Source: Silvania hatchlandensis (lineage in GTDB: Bacteria > Pseudomonadota > Gammaproteobacteria > Enterobacterales > Enterobacteriaceae). Taken from it: a DNA stretch of 64,000 bases. A model generated the notes under the pieces. It was not told the origin of the DNA and ran no database searches. It was given only the letters and a program-made list of their open reading frames with translations. Shown in pieces: positions 1 to 8,956 of this stretch. Location: NCBI RefSeq assembly GCF_025564065.1, contig NZ_JAMGZK010000037.1:1-64000 (forward strand), in the 5' to 3' direction. The translations under genes and the position numbers were made by a program. Position 1 is the stretch's first letter, and each line of letters starts with the position of its first letter.

Positions 1-50
1 TTACGTAATGACATGGTATCTCTCGCATCCCAGGGCATAAGTGGCTCCAT
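1..50 (-). CDS. IS481-like transposase, N-terminal fragment
   Basis: Only the first 12-16 codons are inside the window. Two in-frame ATGs (50 and 38) give MEPLMPWDARDTMSLR, which continues off the left edge. The MPW...MSLR start resembles IS481-family DDE transposases, where it precedes an HTH domain that is not visible here. The fragment cannot show whether the transposase is intact. No clear ribosome binding site precedes either ATG. Confidence 0.45.
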   Translation of the reverse strand, partial: MEPLMPWDARDTMSLR

Positions 51-127
51 AAACGGGTTCTTATGCCTTAGTTGTAAGTGTCTACCATGTCCCCGAACAA
101 GTGTTCACTATGTCCCCGGACTGTACA
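1..127 (-). mobile_element. IS481-like insertion sequence, terminal part only
   Basis: Read on the minus strand from about 127, the sequence begins TGTACAGTCC and has two direct copies of CGGGGACAT (about 29 bp apart), then runs into a start codon at 50 or 38 that opens a transposase-like N-terminus. The rest of the element lies left of the window, so the other end and any target duplication cannot be seen. The right boundary near 127 is inferred from the TGT...CA-type end and from where the chromosomal motif CAAGGGAGAGGG begins. The family call rests on the peptide start MPWDARDTMSLR, which resembles IS481 transposase N-termini from memory. Confidence 0.5.
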
Positions 128-337
128 AGGGAGAGGGTTGGGGTGAGGGGGAGCATGCGGCTCCGGCGCATCCATGCGCCTCGCCCCGGCCTACAGGAAA
201 CGCTTCGGCGATTTTCAGCCGGACCAGGGTATCGCTGTAAGTGATTTATTCTCTTGTCGTTATTCCGTTGCTTTAAGATTAAAAAATACTGGAGATTGGT
301 CAGCCCTCAAGGGAGAGAGGATAATCGGTGCACATCA
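128..337. other. Intergenic stretch with enterobacterial GGGAGAGGG motifs
   Basis: This spacer between the insertion-sequence end and the yddG stop has no convincing gene. It contains AAGGGAGAGGG at about 127-137, directly abutting the insertion-sequence end, and CTCAAGGGAGAG at 306-317. The same 12-mer occurs in reverse orientation at 45613-45624. Such motifs recur between genes in enterobacteria, and the insertion sequence may have landed in one. Confidence 0.4.
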
Positions 338-1222
338 TCAGGCGCAGTTTCGCGTGGCATACCAGCACAATAGCGATCCCGCACACACCATCATCGCCCC
401 TTGCCAGAAGCTAAACGTCAGCGGTGAACTCAGCAGCACCGCAGCCAGCGCCGCTGACAGCACCGGGGTAAAGTAGGAGGCCGTCGCCAGAATCGTCACG
501 TTGCCGTGCAGAATACCTGTGTTCCACGACGCGTAACCCAATCCCAGCGCAATGCCGCACATCAGCAGCTTGAGCACCACTGGCACGCTGAATACCATCT
601 CCGGCTGATCGCTGAAGAAATATTTTACCCACAGGGTCAGCGCCGTCAGCAGTACAAACAGGGTGATCCCGTTCTGGCCTTTGGCGTATCTGCTGGTTAC
701 CGTGCAGTAGGCTGCCCAGATAAAGGCGCCGACAAAAGCGAGGCCATAGCTCAGCGGGCTGGACACCACGTTGCTGACGATGTCGTCGATGTGCAGACCG
801 CTTTCTCCGCCCAGCACCCAGCTGACGCCCAGCAGGGAAATGAGCAGGCCGGGGATCACCCACAGGGTCGATTTTTGCTTGTTAAACAGAATAGCAAACA
901 CGATGGTCAGGCTCGGCCAGAGATAATTTACCATCCCCACTTCAATGGCCTGATGGCGGGTGGCGGCATAACCTAAAGACAGCGCCAGGCAGAGTTCATA
1001 GCTGACAAACAGCACGCTGCCGGCCATCAGGTAGCGCGGTGAGAAGCGACGCAAATCGGGGAAGCCAACCGTCACCAGACAGAGTAAACCGCTGAGCGTA
1101 TAGATCATCGCCGCGCCACCTACCGGCCCCAGACCTTCGCTGACTCCCCGAATCAGCCCCACCATTGTGCTCCACAGCACAATTGCGGCAAGACCAATCA
1201 AGGTTGCTTTTTTTCTGTCCAT
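338..1222 (-). CDS. yddG: Aromatic amino acid / drug exporter YddG (EamA/DMT family)
   Basis: Inner-membrane exporter of the drug/metabolite transporter superfamily; the E. coli homologue exports aromatic amino acids and is linked to paraquat export. The 294-residue product closely matches E. coli YddG over its length; the N-terminal stretch KATLIGLAAIVLWSTMVG is nearly identical. Hydrophobicity fits about ten membrane segments. The start at 1222 (MDRKKATL) matches the family start; an upstream in-frame ATG at 1255 would add 11 residues without homology. It is divergent from fdnG across a 221-bp intergenic region, the same arrangement as in E. coli. Confidence 0.93.
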   Translation of the reverse strand: MDRKKATLIGLAAIVLWSTMVGLIRGVSEGLGPVGGAAMIYTLSGLLCLVTVGFPDLRRFSPRYLMAGSVLFVSYELCLALSLGYAATRHQAIEVGMVNYLWPSLTIVFAILFNKQKSTLWVIPGLLISLLGVSWVLGGESGLHIDDIVSNVVSSPLSYGLAFVGAFIWAAYCTVTSRYAKGQNGITLFVLLTALTLWVKYFFSDQPEMVFSVPVVLKLLMCGIALGLGYASWNTGILHGNVTILATASYFTPVLSAALAAVLLSSPLTFSFWQGAMMVCAGSLLCWYATRNCA

Positions 1223-1366
1223 CACATTTCCACGGGCTTTATTTTCAAAGGGCAAATTTATAGCACTGTTTCAGCACCTTCCGCGAATTAATCTGCCCCG
1301 ACCTACTCCTTAAGTATCAGTAAAAATCGCCAGCGCTGACTATTAAGAGGGCGAAGATCGGCGACA

Positions 1367-1406
1367 TTGATTTGCCGCAAAAAAATCAGGGTCATTGCTG
1401 TTAATT
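1367..1406 (+). promoter_or_regulatory. Putative FNR site and -10 element of the fdn operon
   Basis: TTGAT-TTGC-CGCAA at 1367-1380 matches the first half of the FNR consensus (TTGAT-N4-ATCAA) well and the second half partly. A -10-like GTTAAT lies at 1400-1405, so transcription would start near 1412-1415 and the FNR box would be centred near -41.5, the class II activator position known for E. coli fdnG. Nitrate control by NarL is expected from E. coli, but I did not map its heptamers. A GAGG Shine-Dalgarno sequence precedes the fdnG ATG. Confidence 0.6.
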
Positions 1407-1443
1407 TCCAGGCCGAAAGCTCATTGAAACAACGAGGACCACA

Positions 1444-4400
1444 ATGGACGTCAGCCGCAGACAGTTTTTCAAAATCTGCGCGGGCGGTATGGCCGGAACA
1501 ACAGTCGCTGCGCTGGGTTTTGCACCCAAAATGGCACTGGCTCAGGCGCGAAACTATAAGCTGCTGCGCGCAAAAGAGATCCGTAACACCTGCACATACT
1601 GTTCCGTGGGATGCGGGCTATTGATGTATAGCCTGGGAGATGGCGCGAAGAACGCCAAAGAAGCGATTTATCATATTGAAGGCGATTCGGATCATCCGGT
1701 GAGCCGTGGGGCATTATGCCCGAAAGGGGCGGGCCTGCTGGACTATATCCACAGCGACAACCGCCTGCGTTACCCGGAATACCGCGCGCCAGGCTCCGAC
1801 AAATGGCAGCGGCTCTCCTGGGATGAGGCTTTCACCCGCATTGCCCGGCTGATGAAGGCCGACCGCGACGCCAACTTCGTCGAGACCAACGAGCAGGGCG
1901 TGACGGTTAACCGCTGGCTCTCCACCGGGATGCTCTGTGCATCTGCGGCAAGTAATGAAACCGGTATGCTGACGCAAAAATTTGTGCGCTCGCTCGGCAT
2001 GCTGGCGGTAGACAACCAGGCGCGCGTCTGACACGGACCAACGGTAGCAAGTCTTGCTCCAACATTTGGTCGCGGTGCGATGACCAACCACTGGGTTGAT
2101 ATCAAAAACGCTAACGTCGTAATGGTGATGGGCGGTAATGCCGCTGAAGCGCATCCGGTGGGATTCCGCTGGGCGATGGAAGCCAAAAACAACAACGATG
2201 CGACGCTTATCGTCGTCGATCCGCGCTTTACGCGGACGGCATCGGTAGCGGACATCTATGCACCAATCCGCTCCGGCACGGACATTACCTTCCTGTCCGG
2301 CGTGCTGCTGTACCTGATCGAAAATAACAAGATCAACGACGAATACGTCAGACACTACACCAACGCGAACCTGCTGGTGCGGGAAGATTTTGCCTTCGAC
2401 GACGGACTGTTCAGCGGCTATGACGCCGAAAAACGCCAGTACGATAAATCGTCCTGGAACTACCAGTTCGATGAGAACGGCTACGCCAAACGCGATGAGA
2501 CCCTGACCGATCCGCGCTGCGTGTGGAACCTGCTGAAAACGCACGTGTCCCGCTATACGCCGGAGGTGGTGGAGAACATCTGCGGGACGCCAAAAGCCGA
2601 TTTCCTGAAAGTGTGCGAAGTGCTGGCCTCAACCAGTGCCGCCGACAGAACCACCACCTTCCTGTATGCGCTGGGCTGGACCCAGCACACGGTGGGGGCG
2701 CAGAACATCCGCACCATGGCGATGATCCAGCTGCTGCTCGGCAATATGGGAATGGCGGGCGGCGGGGTGAACGCCCTGCGCGGTCACTCCAACATTCAGG
2801 GGTTAACCGATATTGGCCTGCTGTCGACCAGCCTGACCGGCTACCTGACCCTGCCGTCGGACAAACAGACAGATCTGCAAAGCTATCTGGCGGCCACTAC
2901 GCCAAAAGCCACACTGCCTGACCAGGTGAACTACTGGAGCAACTATCCGAAGTTCTTCGTCAGCCTGATGAAATCCTTCTACGGCGATGCGGCGCAGAAG
3001 GAGAACGACTGGGGCTTTAACTGGCTGCCGAAATGGGATCAGTCCTACGACGTCATTAAGTATTTCAACATGATGGCGAAAGGCAACGTCACGGGCTACA
3101 TCTGCCAGGGCTTTAACCCGGTGGCATCGTTCCCGGATAAGAACAAAGTTGTCGCCAGCCTGAGCAAGCTGAAGTACATGGTGGTGATCGACCCGCTGGT
3201 AACCGAAACGTCGACCTTCTGGCAGAACCACGGCGAGATGAATGATGTCGATACCGCGTCTATCCAGACCGAGGTGTTCCGTCTGCCGTCCACCTGCTTT
3301 GCCGAAGAGGACGGCTCCATCGCCAACTCCGGTCGCTGGCTACAGTGGCACTGGAAGGGGCAGGATGCGCCGGGCGAAGCACGTAACGACGGTGAGATCC
3401 TGGCCGGGATTTACCACCGTATTCGCGAGATGTATCGCAGCGAAGGCGGCAAAGGCACTACGCCGCTGCTGCAGATGAGCTGGGATTACAAGAAGCCGGA
3501 TCATCCGGAGTCCGAAGAGGTGGCCAAAGAGAACAACGGCGTAGCTCTGGCGGATCTCTATGACGCCAGCGGCACGCTGATTGCGAAGAAAGGCCAGCTG
3601 TTAAGCAGCTTTGCTCATCTGCGTGATGACGGGACGACGGCCTCTTCATGCTGGATCTACACCGGCAGCTGGACCGAGCAGGGCAACCAGATGGCGAATC
3701 GCGATAATGCCGATCCGTCCGGGTTGGGCAATACGCTGGGCTGGGCCTGGGCATGGCCGATGAACCGTCGCGTACTGTACAACCGCGCCTCGGCAGATAT
3801 CAACGGCAAGCCGTGGGATGCAAAACGGATGCTGATCGAGTGGAACGGTTCGAAGTGGACGGGGAATGATATTCCGGACTTCAACACCGCGCCGCCGGGC
3901 AGTAAAACCGGGCCGTTTATCATGCAGCCGGAAGGGCTGGGTCGTCTGTTCGCCATCGACAAGCTGGCGGAAGGACCGTTCCCGGAACACTACGAGCCAA
4001 TGGAAACACCGCTCGGGACGAATCCGCTGCACCCGAACGTGATCTCAAGCCCAGTGGTGCGTCTCTACAAGGAAGATGCCGTGCGGATGGGCAAGAAAGA
4101 TAAGTTCCCGTATGTCGGGACCACCTATCGCCTGACCGAGCACTTCCACACCTGGACCAAGCATGCGCGACTCAACGCTATCGCCCAGCCGGAACAGTTT
4201 GTCGAAATCAGCGAAACCCTGGCGCAGGCGAAAGGCATTACTAATGGCGATCGCGTGAAGGTGAGCAGCCAGCGTGGCTTTATTCGCGCGGTGGCGGTGG
4301 TGACCCGCCGTCTGCAGGCCCTCAACGTCAACGGCCAGCAGGTCGAGACCGTCGGGATCCCACTGCACTGGGGCTTTGAAGGGGTGGCGCAGAAAGGTTA

Positions 4401-4491
4401 CATCGCCAACACCCTGACGCCAGCGGTGGGCGATTCCAACTCGCAAACGCCGGAGTACAAGGCGTTTCTGGTCAACATCGAGAAAGCGTAA
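1444..4491 (+). CDS. fdnG: Formate dehydrogenase-N alpha subunit (selenoprotein)
   Basis: Catalytic subunit of the nitrate-inducible, periplasm-facing formate dehydrogenase; it oxidises formate at a Mo-bis-MGD centre and passes electrons to FdnH. The gene reads through an in-frame TGA at 2029-2031, decoded as selenocysteine at residue 196 in the context NQARV-U-HGPTVA; the total of 1015 residues equals E. coli FdnG. A Tat motif SRRQFFK lies at residues 4-10, and C50, C53, C57 and C92 bind the 4Fe-4S cluster. It heads the fdnGHI operon, 11 bp before fdnH. Automated pipelines often split this gene at the TGA into a 195-residue piece and a piece starting about 2080; both belong to one protein. 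Confidence 0.97.
2029..2060 (+). promoter_or_regulatory. Selenocysteine UGA codon with bacterial SECIS hairpin
   Basis: Immediately after the UGA (2029-2031), GGTAGCA (2043-2049) pairs with TGCTCC (2055-2060) around the loop AGTCT, with a bulged T. A small stem-loop about 11 nt 3' of the UGA with a GU-containing apical loop is the SelB-binding SECIS element of E. coli formate dehydrogenase mRNAs. It recruits SelB-Sec-tRNA so the UGA is read as selenocysteine rather than stop. Confidence 0.9.
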
Positions 4492-4502
4492 GGAGCGAAT
4501 AA

Positions 4503-5387
4503 ATGGCGATGGAAACACAAGACATTATTAAACGCTCCGCTACCAACGGCTTTACCCCCGCGCCTCGTGCGCGGGATTACAAGGCGGAAGTGGCTAAGCT
4601 TATCGATGTCTCCTCTTGCGTGGGCTGTAAAGCCTGCCAGGTGGCCTGCTCTGAGTGGAATGATATCCGCGACGAGGTGGGGCACTGCGTCGGGGTTTAC
4701 GATAACCCGGCGGATCTGAGCGCCAAATCCTGGACGGTGATGCGCTTTAGCGAAACCGAACAGAACGGCAAGCTGGAGTGGCTGATCCGCAAGGATGGCT
4801 GTATGCACTGCGAAGATCCGGGCTGCCTGAAGGCGTGCCCGTCTGCCGGGGCGATTATTCAGTACGCCAACGGCATCGTCGACTTCCAGCAGGATAACTG
4901 TATCGGCTGCGGGTACTGCATCGCCGGGTGTCCGTTTAATGTCCCGCGTCTCAGTAAAGAGGATAACCGGGTCTATAAATGTACCCTGTGTGTGGACAGA
5001 GTCAGCGTCGGCCAGGAGCCGGCCTGCGTGAAAACCTGTCCGACAGGAGCGATTCATTTCGGCACCAAAAAAGAGATGCTGGACGTGGCGCAGGAGCGGG
5101 TTGATAAGCTGAAAGCGCGCGGCTACGACAAAGCGGGGATCTATAACCCTGCGGGCGTCGGCGGTACGCATGTGATGTACGTTTTGCACCACAACGATCA
5201 GCCGGAGCTGTATCACAATCTGCCGAAAGAACCGGCCATCGATACCTCGATTAACCTGTGGAAAGGCGCGTTAAAACCGCTCGCCGCGGCAGGCTTTATC
5301 GCCACCTTTGCCGGGTTGATTTATCACTACATTGGTATCGGGCCGAACAAAGAGGTGGATGACGACGAGGAGGAACATCATGAGTAA
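4503..5387 (+). CDS. fdnH: Formate dehydrogenase-N beta subunit (iron-sulfur)
   Basis: Electron-transfer subunit carrying four 4Fe-4S clusters between FdnG and the cytochrome subunit FdnI. Its 294 residues equal the E. coli length. Cysteine clusters are visible in order: [11 protein letters not shown] (near 39-49), [13 protein letters not shown] (near 100-112), [11 protein letters not shown] (near 133-143), and the CTLC...C...C group. A C-terminal transmembrane helix (about residues 255-280) anchors it. The AGGAG-containing Shine-Dalgarno region overlaps the end of fdnG. Its stop overlaps the fdnI start by 8 nt, suggesting translational coupling. Confidence 0.96.
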   Translation: MAMETQDIIKRSATNGFTPAPRARDYKAEVAKLIDVSSCVGCKACQVACSEWNDIRDEVGHCVGVYDNPADLSAKSWTVMRFSETEQNGKLEWLIRKDGCMHCEDPGCLKACPSAGAIIQYANGIVDFQQDNCIGCGYCIAGCPFNVPRLSKEDNRVYKCTLCVDRVSVGQEPACVKTCPTGAIHFGTKKEMLDVAQERVDKLKARGYDKAGIYNPAGVGGTHVMYVLHHNDQPELYHNLPKEPAIDTSINLWKGALKPLAAAGFIATFAGLIYHYIGIGPNKEVDDDEEEHHE

Positions 5388-6036
5388 GTCAAAAATGATT
5401 GTGCGCACGAAGTTCATCGACCGCGCCTGTCACTGGACGGTGGTGATTCTGTTCTTTCTGGTGTCGCTGTCCGGGATCGCGCTGTTCTTCCCAACCCTGC
5501 AATGGTTGACCGAGACCTTTGGTACGCCGCAGATGGGGCGCATTCTGCACCCGTTCTTCGGGGTGGTGATATTCGTGGCGCTGATGTTTATGTTTGTCCG
5601 CTTTGTGCATCACAATATTCCCGACAAACAGGATATTCCCTGGCTGAAAGGCATTGTGGAAGTGCTGAAAGGCAATGAGCATAAAGTCGCGAAAGTGGGT
5701 AAATACAACGCCGGACAGAAGATGATGTTCTGGACCATCATGAGCATGATCTTTGTCCTGCTGGTGACTGGGGTCATTATCTGGCGACCGTACTTTGCGC
5801 ACCTGTTCCCGATGCAATTAGTGCGCTACAGCCTGCTGATCCACGCGACCGTCGCCATTATTTTGATTCATGCCATCCTGATCCATATGTATATGGCGTT
5901 CTGGGTGAAAGGGTCGATTAAAGGGATGATTGAAGGGAAGGTGAGTCGCCGCTGGGCGAAGAAACACCATCCGCGCTGGTATCGTGACGTAGAGCGTATG
6001 GAAGCGCAGAAAGAGAGTCGTGAAGGGATGAAATAA
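5380..6036 (+). CDS. fdnI: Formate dehydrogenase-N gamma subunit (cytochrome b556)
   Basis: Membrane di-haem cytochrome b that takes electrons from FdnH and reduces menaquinone, contributing to proton motive force in formate-nitrate respiration. It has 218 residues with four hydrophobic segments and histidines in the membrane helices (for example RACHW near 18, LHPFFG, LIHATVA and ILIHMYM), consistent with haem ligation. The start MSKSKMIV at 5380 is preceded by GAGGAGGAAC and overlaps the fdnH stop by 8 nt; an in-frame ATG at 5332 inside fdnH lacks homology. A rho-independent-like hairpin follows, ending the operon. Confidence 0.95.
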   Translation: MSKSKMIVRTKFIDRACHWTVVILFFLVSLSGIALFFPTLQWLTETFGTPQMGRILHPFFGVVIFVALMFMFVRFVHHNIPDKQDIPWLKGIVEVLKGNEHKVAKVGKYNAGQKMMFWTIMSMIFVLLVTGVIIWRPYFAHLFPMQLVRYSLLIHATVAIILIHAILIHMYMAFWVKGSIKGMIEGKVSRRWAKKHHPRWYRDVERMEAQKESREGMK

Positions 6037-6048
6037 AAGATGGTTTCC

Positions 6049-6076
6049 CCCGCTCCGGGCTACAGTTCGGAGCGGG
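6049..6076 (+). terminator. Terminator hairpin of fdnGHI
   Basis: CCCGCTCCG (6049-6057) and CGGAGCGGG (6068-6076) form a perfect 9-bp stem with a 10-nt loop, 12 bp after the fdnI stop. Only three T residues follow, so it is a somewhat weak intrinsic terminator; it could also serve the opposing ccdB gene. Confidence 0.7.
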
Positions 6077-6087
6077 TTTCCGGGAAA

Positions 6088-6411
6088 TCATGTGTTGGTG
6101 ATGAGCGCGTCTAATGCACCTGGTACATCCTGGCGTGCTAGCCGAAGATTGCACACAAAATCCTTATTGTTAATTTTCCTGTTATTTATGTTCGTCATCA
6201 TGGGTGCATAAATAAGTAAAGATTCAAAATCAATATTAATACGCGGAACCAAATGGTTATGCCATGAAGCCAGGTTGTGATGACGCGCTAATGGCATGAT
6301 TAGCCGGGTGGGAAGGTCATCGTAACAATCATGTTGAATAATCATGTAATAAGGAAGTTCCTTATTTGACTCCGCTGAAGGGTTTCGATAAACATTAAAT
6401 TGGTTGAGCAT
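6088..6411 (-). CDS. ccdB: CcdB-type toxin (DNA gyrase poison family)
   Basis: 107-residue protein of the CcdB/MazF fold. Family features: the N-terminal strand MLNQFNVYRN, the RLIMPLARHHNL stretch matching the RMVIPLASARLL region of F-plasmid CcdB, and the VPRINIDFESLLIYAPMM segment. F CcdB poisons gyrase by trapping the cleavage complex; its C-terminal WGI tail is essential, whereas this protein ends ALDALITNT, so gyrase activity is not assured (chromosomal CcdB proteins vary here). Its ATG overlaps the ccdA stop by one base (TAATG), the usual coupled antitoxin-toxin order. Confidence 0.82.
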   Translation of the reverse strand: MLNQFNVYRNPSAESNKELPYYMIIQHDCYDDLPTRLIMPLARHHNLASWHNHLVPRINIDFESLLIYAPMMTNINNRKINNKDFVCNLRLARQDVPGALDALITNT

Positions 6412-6599
6412 TATATCACCCTGAAGAACTCATCATCGGTAATCGTTCCATGTTTCGCCACGAAGTCATTCATTGCACGAATGAATGACTGATGCTCTTC
6501 GGATGCACGGTCATGGTCAGTGAGGCGCGTTTTCTTCACGCGTTCTGGCGTCGTTAGTGTGCTGTAGGAAGTGTTATTTTTTCGGGGGTTTACTTTCAT
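6411..6599 (-). CDS. ccdA: CcdA-type antitoxin
   Basis: Short partner of the adjacent CcdB. With the start at 6599 (MKVNPRKN) it is 62 residues; AAGGAG lies 7 nt upstream of this ATG, whereas the more distal in-frame ATGs (6641 and 6629) lack a good ribosome binding site. The C-terminal half (RASEEHQSFIRAMNDFVAKHG...DDEFFRVI) resembles the CcdA tail that wraps the toxin (CcdA ends ...FADENRDW). The N-terminal part is basic rather than a clear ribbon-helix-helix, so DNA binding may be reduced. It is co-transcribed with ccdB and sits between fdnI and ppk2, a non-conserved insertion point compared with E. coli. Confidence 0.72.
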   Translation of the reverse strand: MKVNPRKNNTSYSTLTTPERVKKTRLTDHDRASEEHQSFIRAMNDFVAKHGTITDDEFFRVI

Positions 6600-6711
6600 C
6601 TGTGGACTCCTTTTTTTGTGTGTCGTCATTATCAACCGCAAAGAATAAAAAACAATACCGTTCCTCCTGGTAACTCAGGAATTGCGAGGCGGATTCCAGC
6701 ATTAATAAAAA

Positions 6712-6735
6712 CGCCCTCCGTTATTAAAGAGGGCG
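6712..6735 (-). terminator. Intrinsic terminator of ppk2
   Basis: On the minus strand CGCCCTC and GAGGGCG form a 7-bp stem around a 10-nt loop, followed by TTTTTATT. It lies directly after the ppk2 stop codon. Confidence 0.85.
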
Positions 6736-6741
6736 CGATGA

Positions 6742-7572
6742 TTAAAAACGGTCAGGAATAACGTTGAAGTTATGCGCGGTAGATTTAACTTTGCCAATTT
6801 TACGTTTTGGGAATTTAACCGGTTTAACCGGAATCTCTTCATAATGGATCTGCGACAGCAGGTGCGAAATGATATTTAGCCGCACGCGCTTTTTATCTTC
6901 CGAGTGGGCGACATACCACGGGGCCCAGTGGTTGTCGGTGGCGGCAAACATTGCATCGCGCGCCACGGTGTATTCATCCCAGCGGTTGTAGGATTTGATG
7001 TCCATCGGCGACAGTTTCCAGGTTTTTCGCCCGTCGTTAACCCTGTCTTTCAGGCGTCGCTCCTGCTCCTCCGGTGTAACCTCCAGCCAGTATTTGAGCA
7101 GGATAATGCCGGATTCGACCATCGAGCGTTCAACCAGCGGCGTAGCTTCCAGGAACTTTTGCACCTGTTCTGCGGAGCAGAAGCCCATGACACGCTCGAC
7201 GCCGGCGCGGTTGTACCAGCTGCGATCGAAAATGACGATCTCACCGGCGGCAGGCAGATGAGGTACGTAGCGCTGGAAATAGAGCTGGCTCTTTTCGCGC
7301 TCGGTCGGTGCTGGTAGCGCCACCACCCGGAAGACGCGCGGGCTGACGCGTTCGGTAATGGCTTTGATGGCGCCGCCTTTTCCCGCCCCGTCACGTCCTT
7401 CAAAAACAATACAAACTTTTAAGCCTTTACTCACCACCCACTGCTGCAGCTTAACCAGCTCGACGTGCAGTCGGCGCAGCTCTTTTTCGTACTCCTTTTC
7501 CTTCAGCGGGGTGGTTTTAGTGAGATCCACAACGGGTTTGCTTTTGCTTTTGTTTTTCTTTTTGTCGGCCAT
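6742..7572 (-). CDS. ppk2: Polyphosphate kinase 2
   Basis: PPK2-family cytoplasmic enzyme that transfers phosphate between polyphosphate and nucleotides, mostly polyphosphate-driven phosphorylation of GDP/ADP or AMP. The 276-residue protein shows a Walker A motif GRDGAGKGG (about 59-67) and the PPK2 Walker B/lid block DRSWYNRAGVERVMGF (from about 116). The first 20 residues are lysine-rich. The start at 7572 has AAGGA upstream; earlier in-frame ATG and other candidates reach into the araJ intergenic region without family homology. Single gene, divergent from araJ. Whether it is class I (NDP) or class II (NMP) cannot be fixed by eye. Confidence 0.92.
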   Translation of the reverse strand: MADKKKNKSKSKPVVDLTKTTPLKEKEYEKELRRLHVELVKLQQWVVSKGLKVCIVFEGRDGAGKGGAIKAITERVSPRVFRVVALPAPTEREKSQLYFQRYVPHLPAAGEIVIFDRSWYNRAGVERVMGFCSAEQVQKFLEATPLVERSMVESGIILLKYWLEVTPEEQERRLKDRVNDGRKTWKLSPMDIKSYNRWDEYTVARDAMFAATDNHWAPWYVAHSEDKKRVRLNIISHLLSQIHYEEIPVKPVKFPKRKIGKVKSTAHNFNVIPDRF

Positions 7573-7739
7573 GGTGCTTTCCTTTATACGGGGTTCTGCC
7601 GGTTCAATGAGACGTAACACTTTGAAGTGTAATTGCGGGGCCGGTTGTTGGCGGAAAATATTCACTCCCTACCCGAAATAATGGATTAACGAGCCAGAAG
7701 GGCGATTTGAACTGGTTCACCCTGGAGGATTGTTCAATA

Positions 7740-7760
7740 ATGCCGGTTGCAAATTTTTAA
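7740..7760 (+). CDS. Possible 6-residue leader peptide upstream of araJ
   Basis: The frame MPVANF followed by TAA lies 10 nt downstream of the best Shine-Dalgarno sequence of the region (TGGAGGA, 7723-7729) and ends 14 nt before the araJ ATG. The true araJ start has almost no ribosome binding site, so reinitiation or coupling is possible. No conservation data are available; the alternative is that GGAGGA serves a TTG-initiated longer AraJ, but that TTG (7730) directly abuts it. Confidence 0.3.
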   Translation: MPVANF

Positions 7761-7774
7761 CATGTGGTCGTGGT

Positions 7775-8950
7775 ATGAAAAAGACGGTGTTTTCCTTAGC
7801 CCTGGGCACCTTTGGCCTGGGGATGGCGGAATTTGGCATTATGGGGGTGTTGACCGAGCTGGCGCGTGATACCGGGATCTCGATTCCTGCTGCCGGTAAT
7901 ATGATCTCGTTTTACGCCTTTGGCGTGGTGATTGGCGCCCCGATTGTGGCGCTTTTTTCAAGAAAGTTCTCACTGAAAACGACGCTGCTGTTTCTGGTGG
8001 CGATGTGCGCCGTCGGTAACGCCATTTTTACCTTCTCCGGGTCGTATTACTGGCTGGCGATAGGGCGACTCATTTCTGGATTCCCGCACGGAGCCATTTT
8101 TGGCGTTGGGGCGATAATCCTCTCTAAAATAGCCCCACCGGGAAAAGTCACGCTGGCGGTGGCGGGGATGATTGCTGGTATGACGTTTGCCAACCTGCTA
8201 GGTGTGCCGCTCGGTACCTGGCTGGGGCACGAATTTAGCTGGCGATATACCTTCTTCCTGATCACGATCTTCGACGCGCTGGTGATCCTGTCGGTGCTGA
8301 TGTGGGTGCCAAACCTCCACGATCAACCGGCCGCCCGATTAACGGAGCAGTTCCACTTTCTGAAGAAACCCGAGCCGTGGCTGATTTTTGCGGCAACCAT
8401 GTTTGGCAACGCAGGTGTGTTTGCATGGTTCAGCTTTGTGAAGCCGTTTATGGTCAACGTCTCGAGCTTCTCCGAAGGGCTGATGACGGCGATCATGATG
8501 CTGATGGGGCTCGGCATGGTGCTGGGTAATCTGCTCAGCGGCAAACTGTCGGGGCGTTTTAGCCCGCTGCGCATCGCAGCCATTACCAATATGGTGATTG
8601 TCGCCTCGCTGCTGCTGCTTTTTGCCGTTGGTGAAATAAAAATGGCTTCGCTGGCGATGGGATTTATCTGCTGTACCGGGCTGTTTGCGCTCTCTGCGCC
8701 GCTGCAAATTCTGCTGCTGCAAAATGCGAAAGGGGGCGAACTTCTGGGCGCGGCGGGCGGCCAGATGGCGTTCAATCTGGGCAGTGCGATTGGCGCTTAT
8801 TTCGGCGGGATGATGATTACCCTCGGCTTTAGCTGGAGCTATGTCACGCTGCCGGCGGCGCTGCTTTCCTTCTCTGCGATGTCTTCGCTGTTGCTGTATG
8901 GCTATCTGCAGGCCAAGCGGATGCAGGCTAACGCTCGCGCGCTAGCCTGA
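7775..8950 (+). CDS. araJ: MFS transporter AraJ
   Basis: 391-residue inner-membrane exporter with twelve predicted helices, strongly similar to E. coli AraJ (LALGTFGLGMAEFGIMGV near the start, GRLISGFPHGAIFGVGAI, CCTGLFALSAPLQILLLQ). E. coli araJ is arabinose-inducible; no ara genes flank this copy. The start at 7775 (MKKTVFSL) matches E. coli, but its ribosome binding site is poor (GGTCGTGGT). A strong GGAGGA at 7724-7729 instead serves a six-codon frame ATG CCG GTT GCA AAT TTT TAA at 7740-7760, so translation may be coupled to this mini-cistron. Substrate unknown. Confidence 0.9.
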   Translation: MKKTVFSLALGTFGLGMAEFGIMGVLTELARDTGISIPAAGNMISFYAFGVVIGAPIVALFSRKFSLKTTLLFLVAMCAVGNAIFTFSGSYYWLAIGRLISGFPHGAIFGVGAIILSKIAPPGKVTLAVAGMIAGMTFANLLGVPLGTWLGHEFSWRYTFFLITIFDALVILSVLMWVPNLHDQPAARLTEQFHFLKKPEPWLIFAATMFGNAGVFAWFSFVKPFMVNVSSFSEGLMTAIMMLMGLGMVLGNLLSGKLSGRFSPLRIAAITNMVIVASLLLLFAVGEIKMASLAMGFICCTGLFALSAPLQILLLQNAKGGELLGAAGGQMAFNLGSAIGAYFGGMMITLGFSWSYVTLPAALLSFSAMSSLLLYGYLQAKRMQANARALA

Positions 8951-8956
8951 GTGTTG

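Noticed and set aside
1714..2544. Reverse-strand open frame spanning the fdnG selenocysteine codon
   Set aside because: Entirely antisense to conserved fdnG sequence; no independent evidence.
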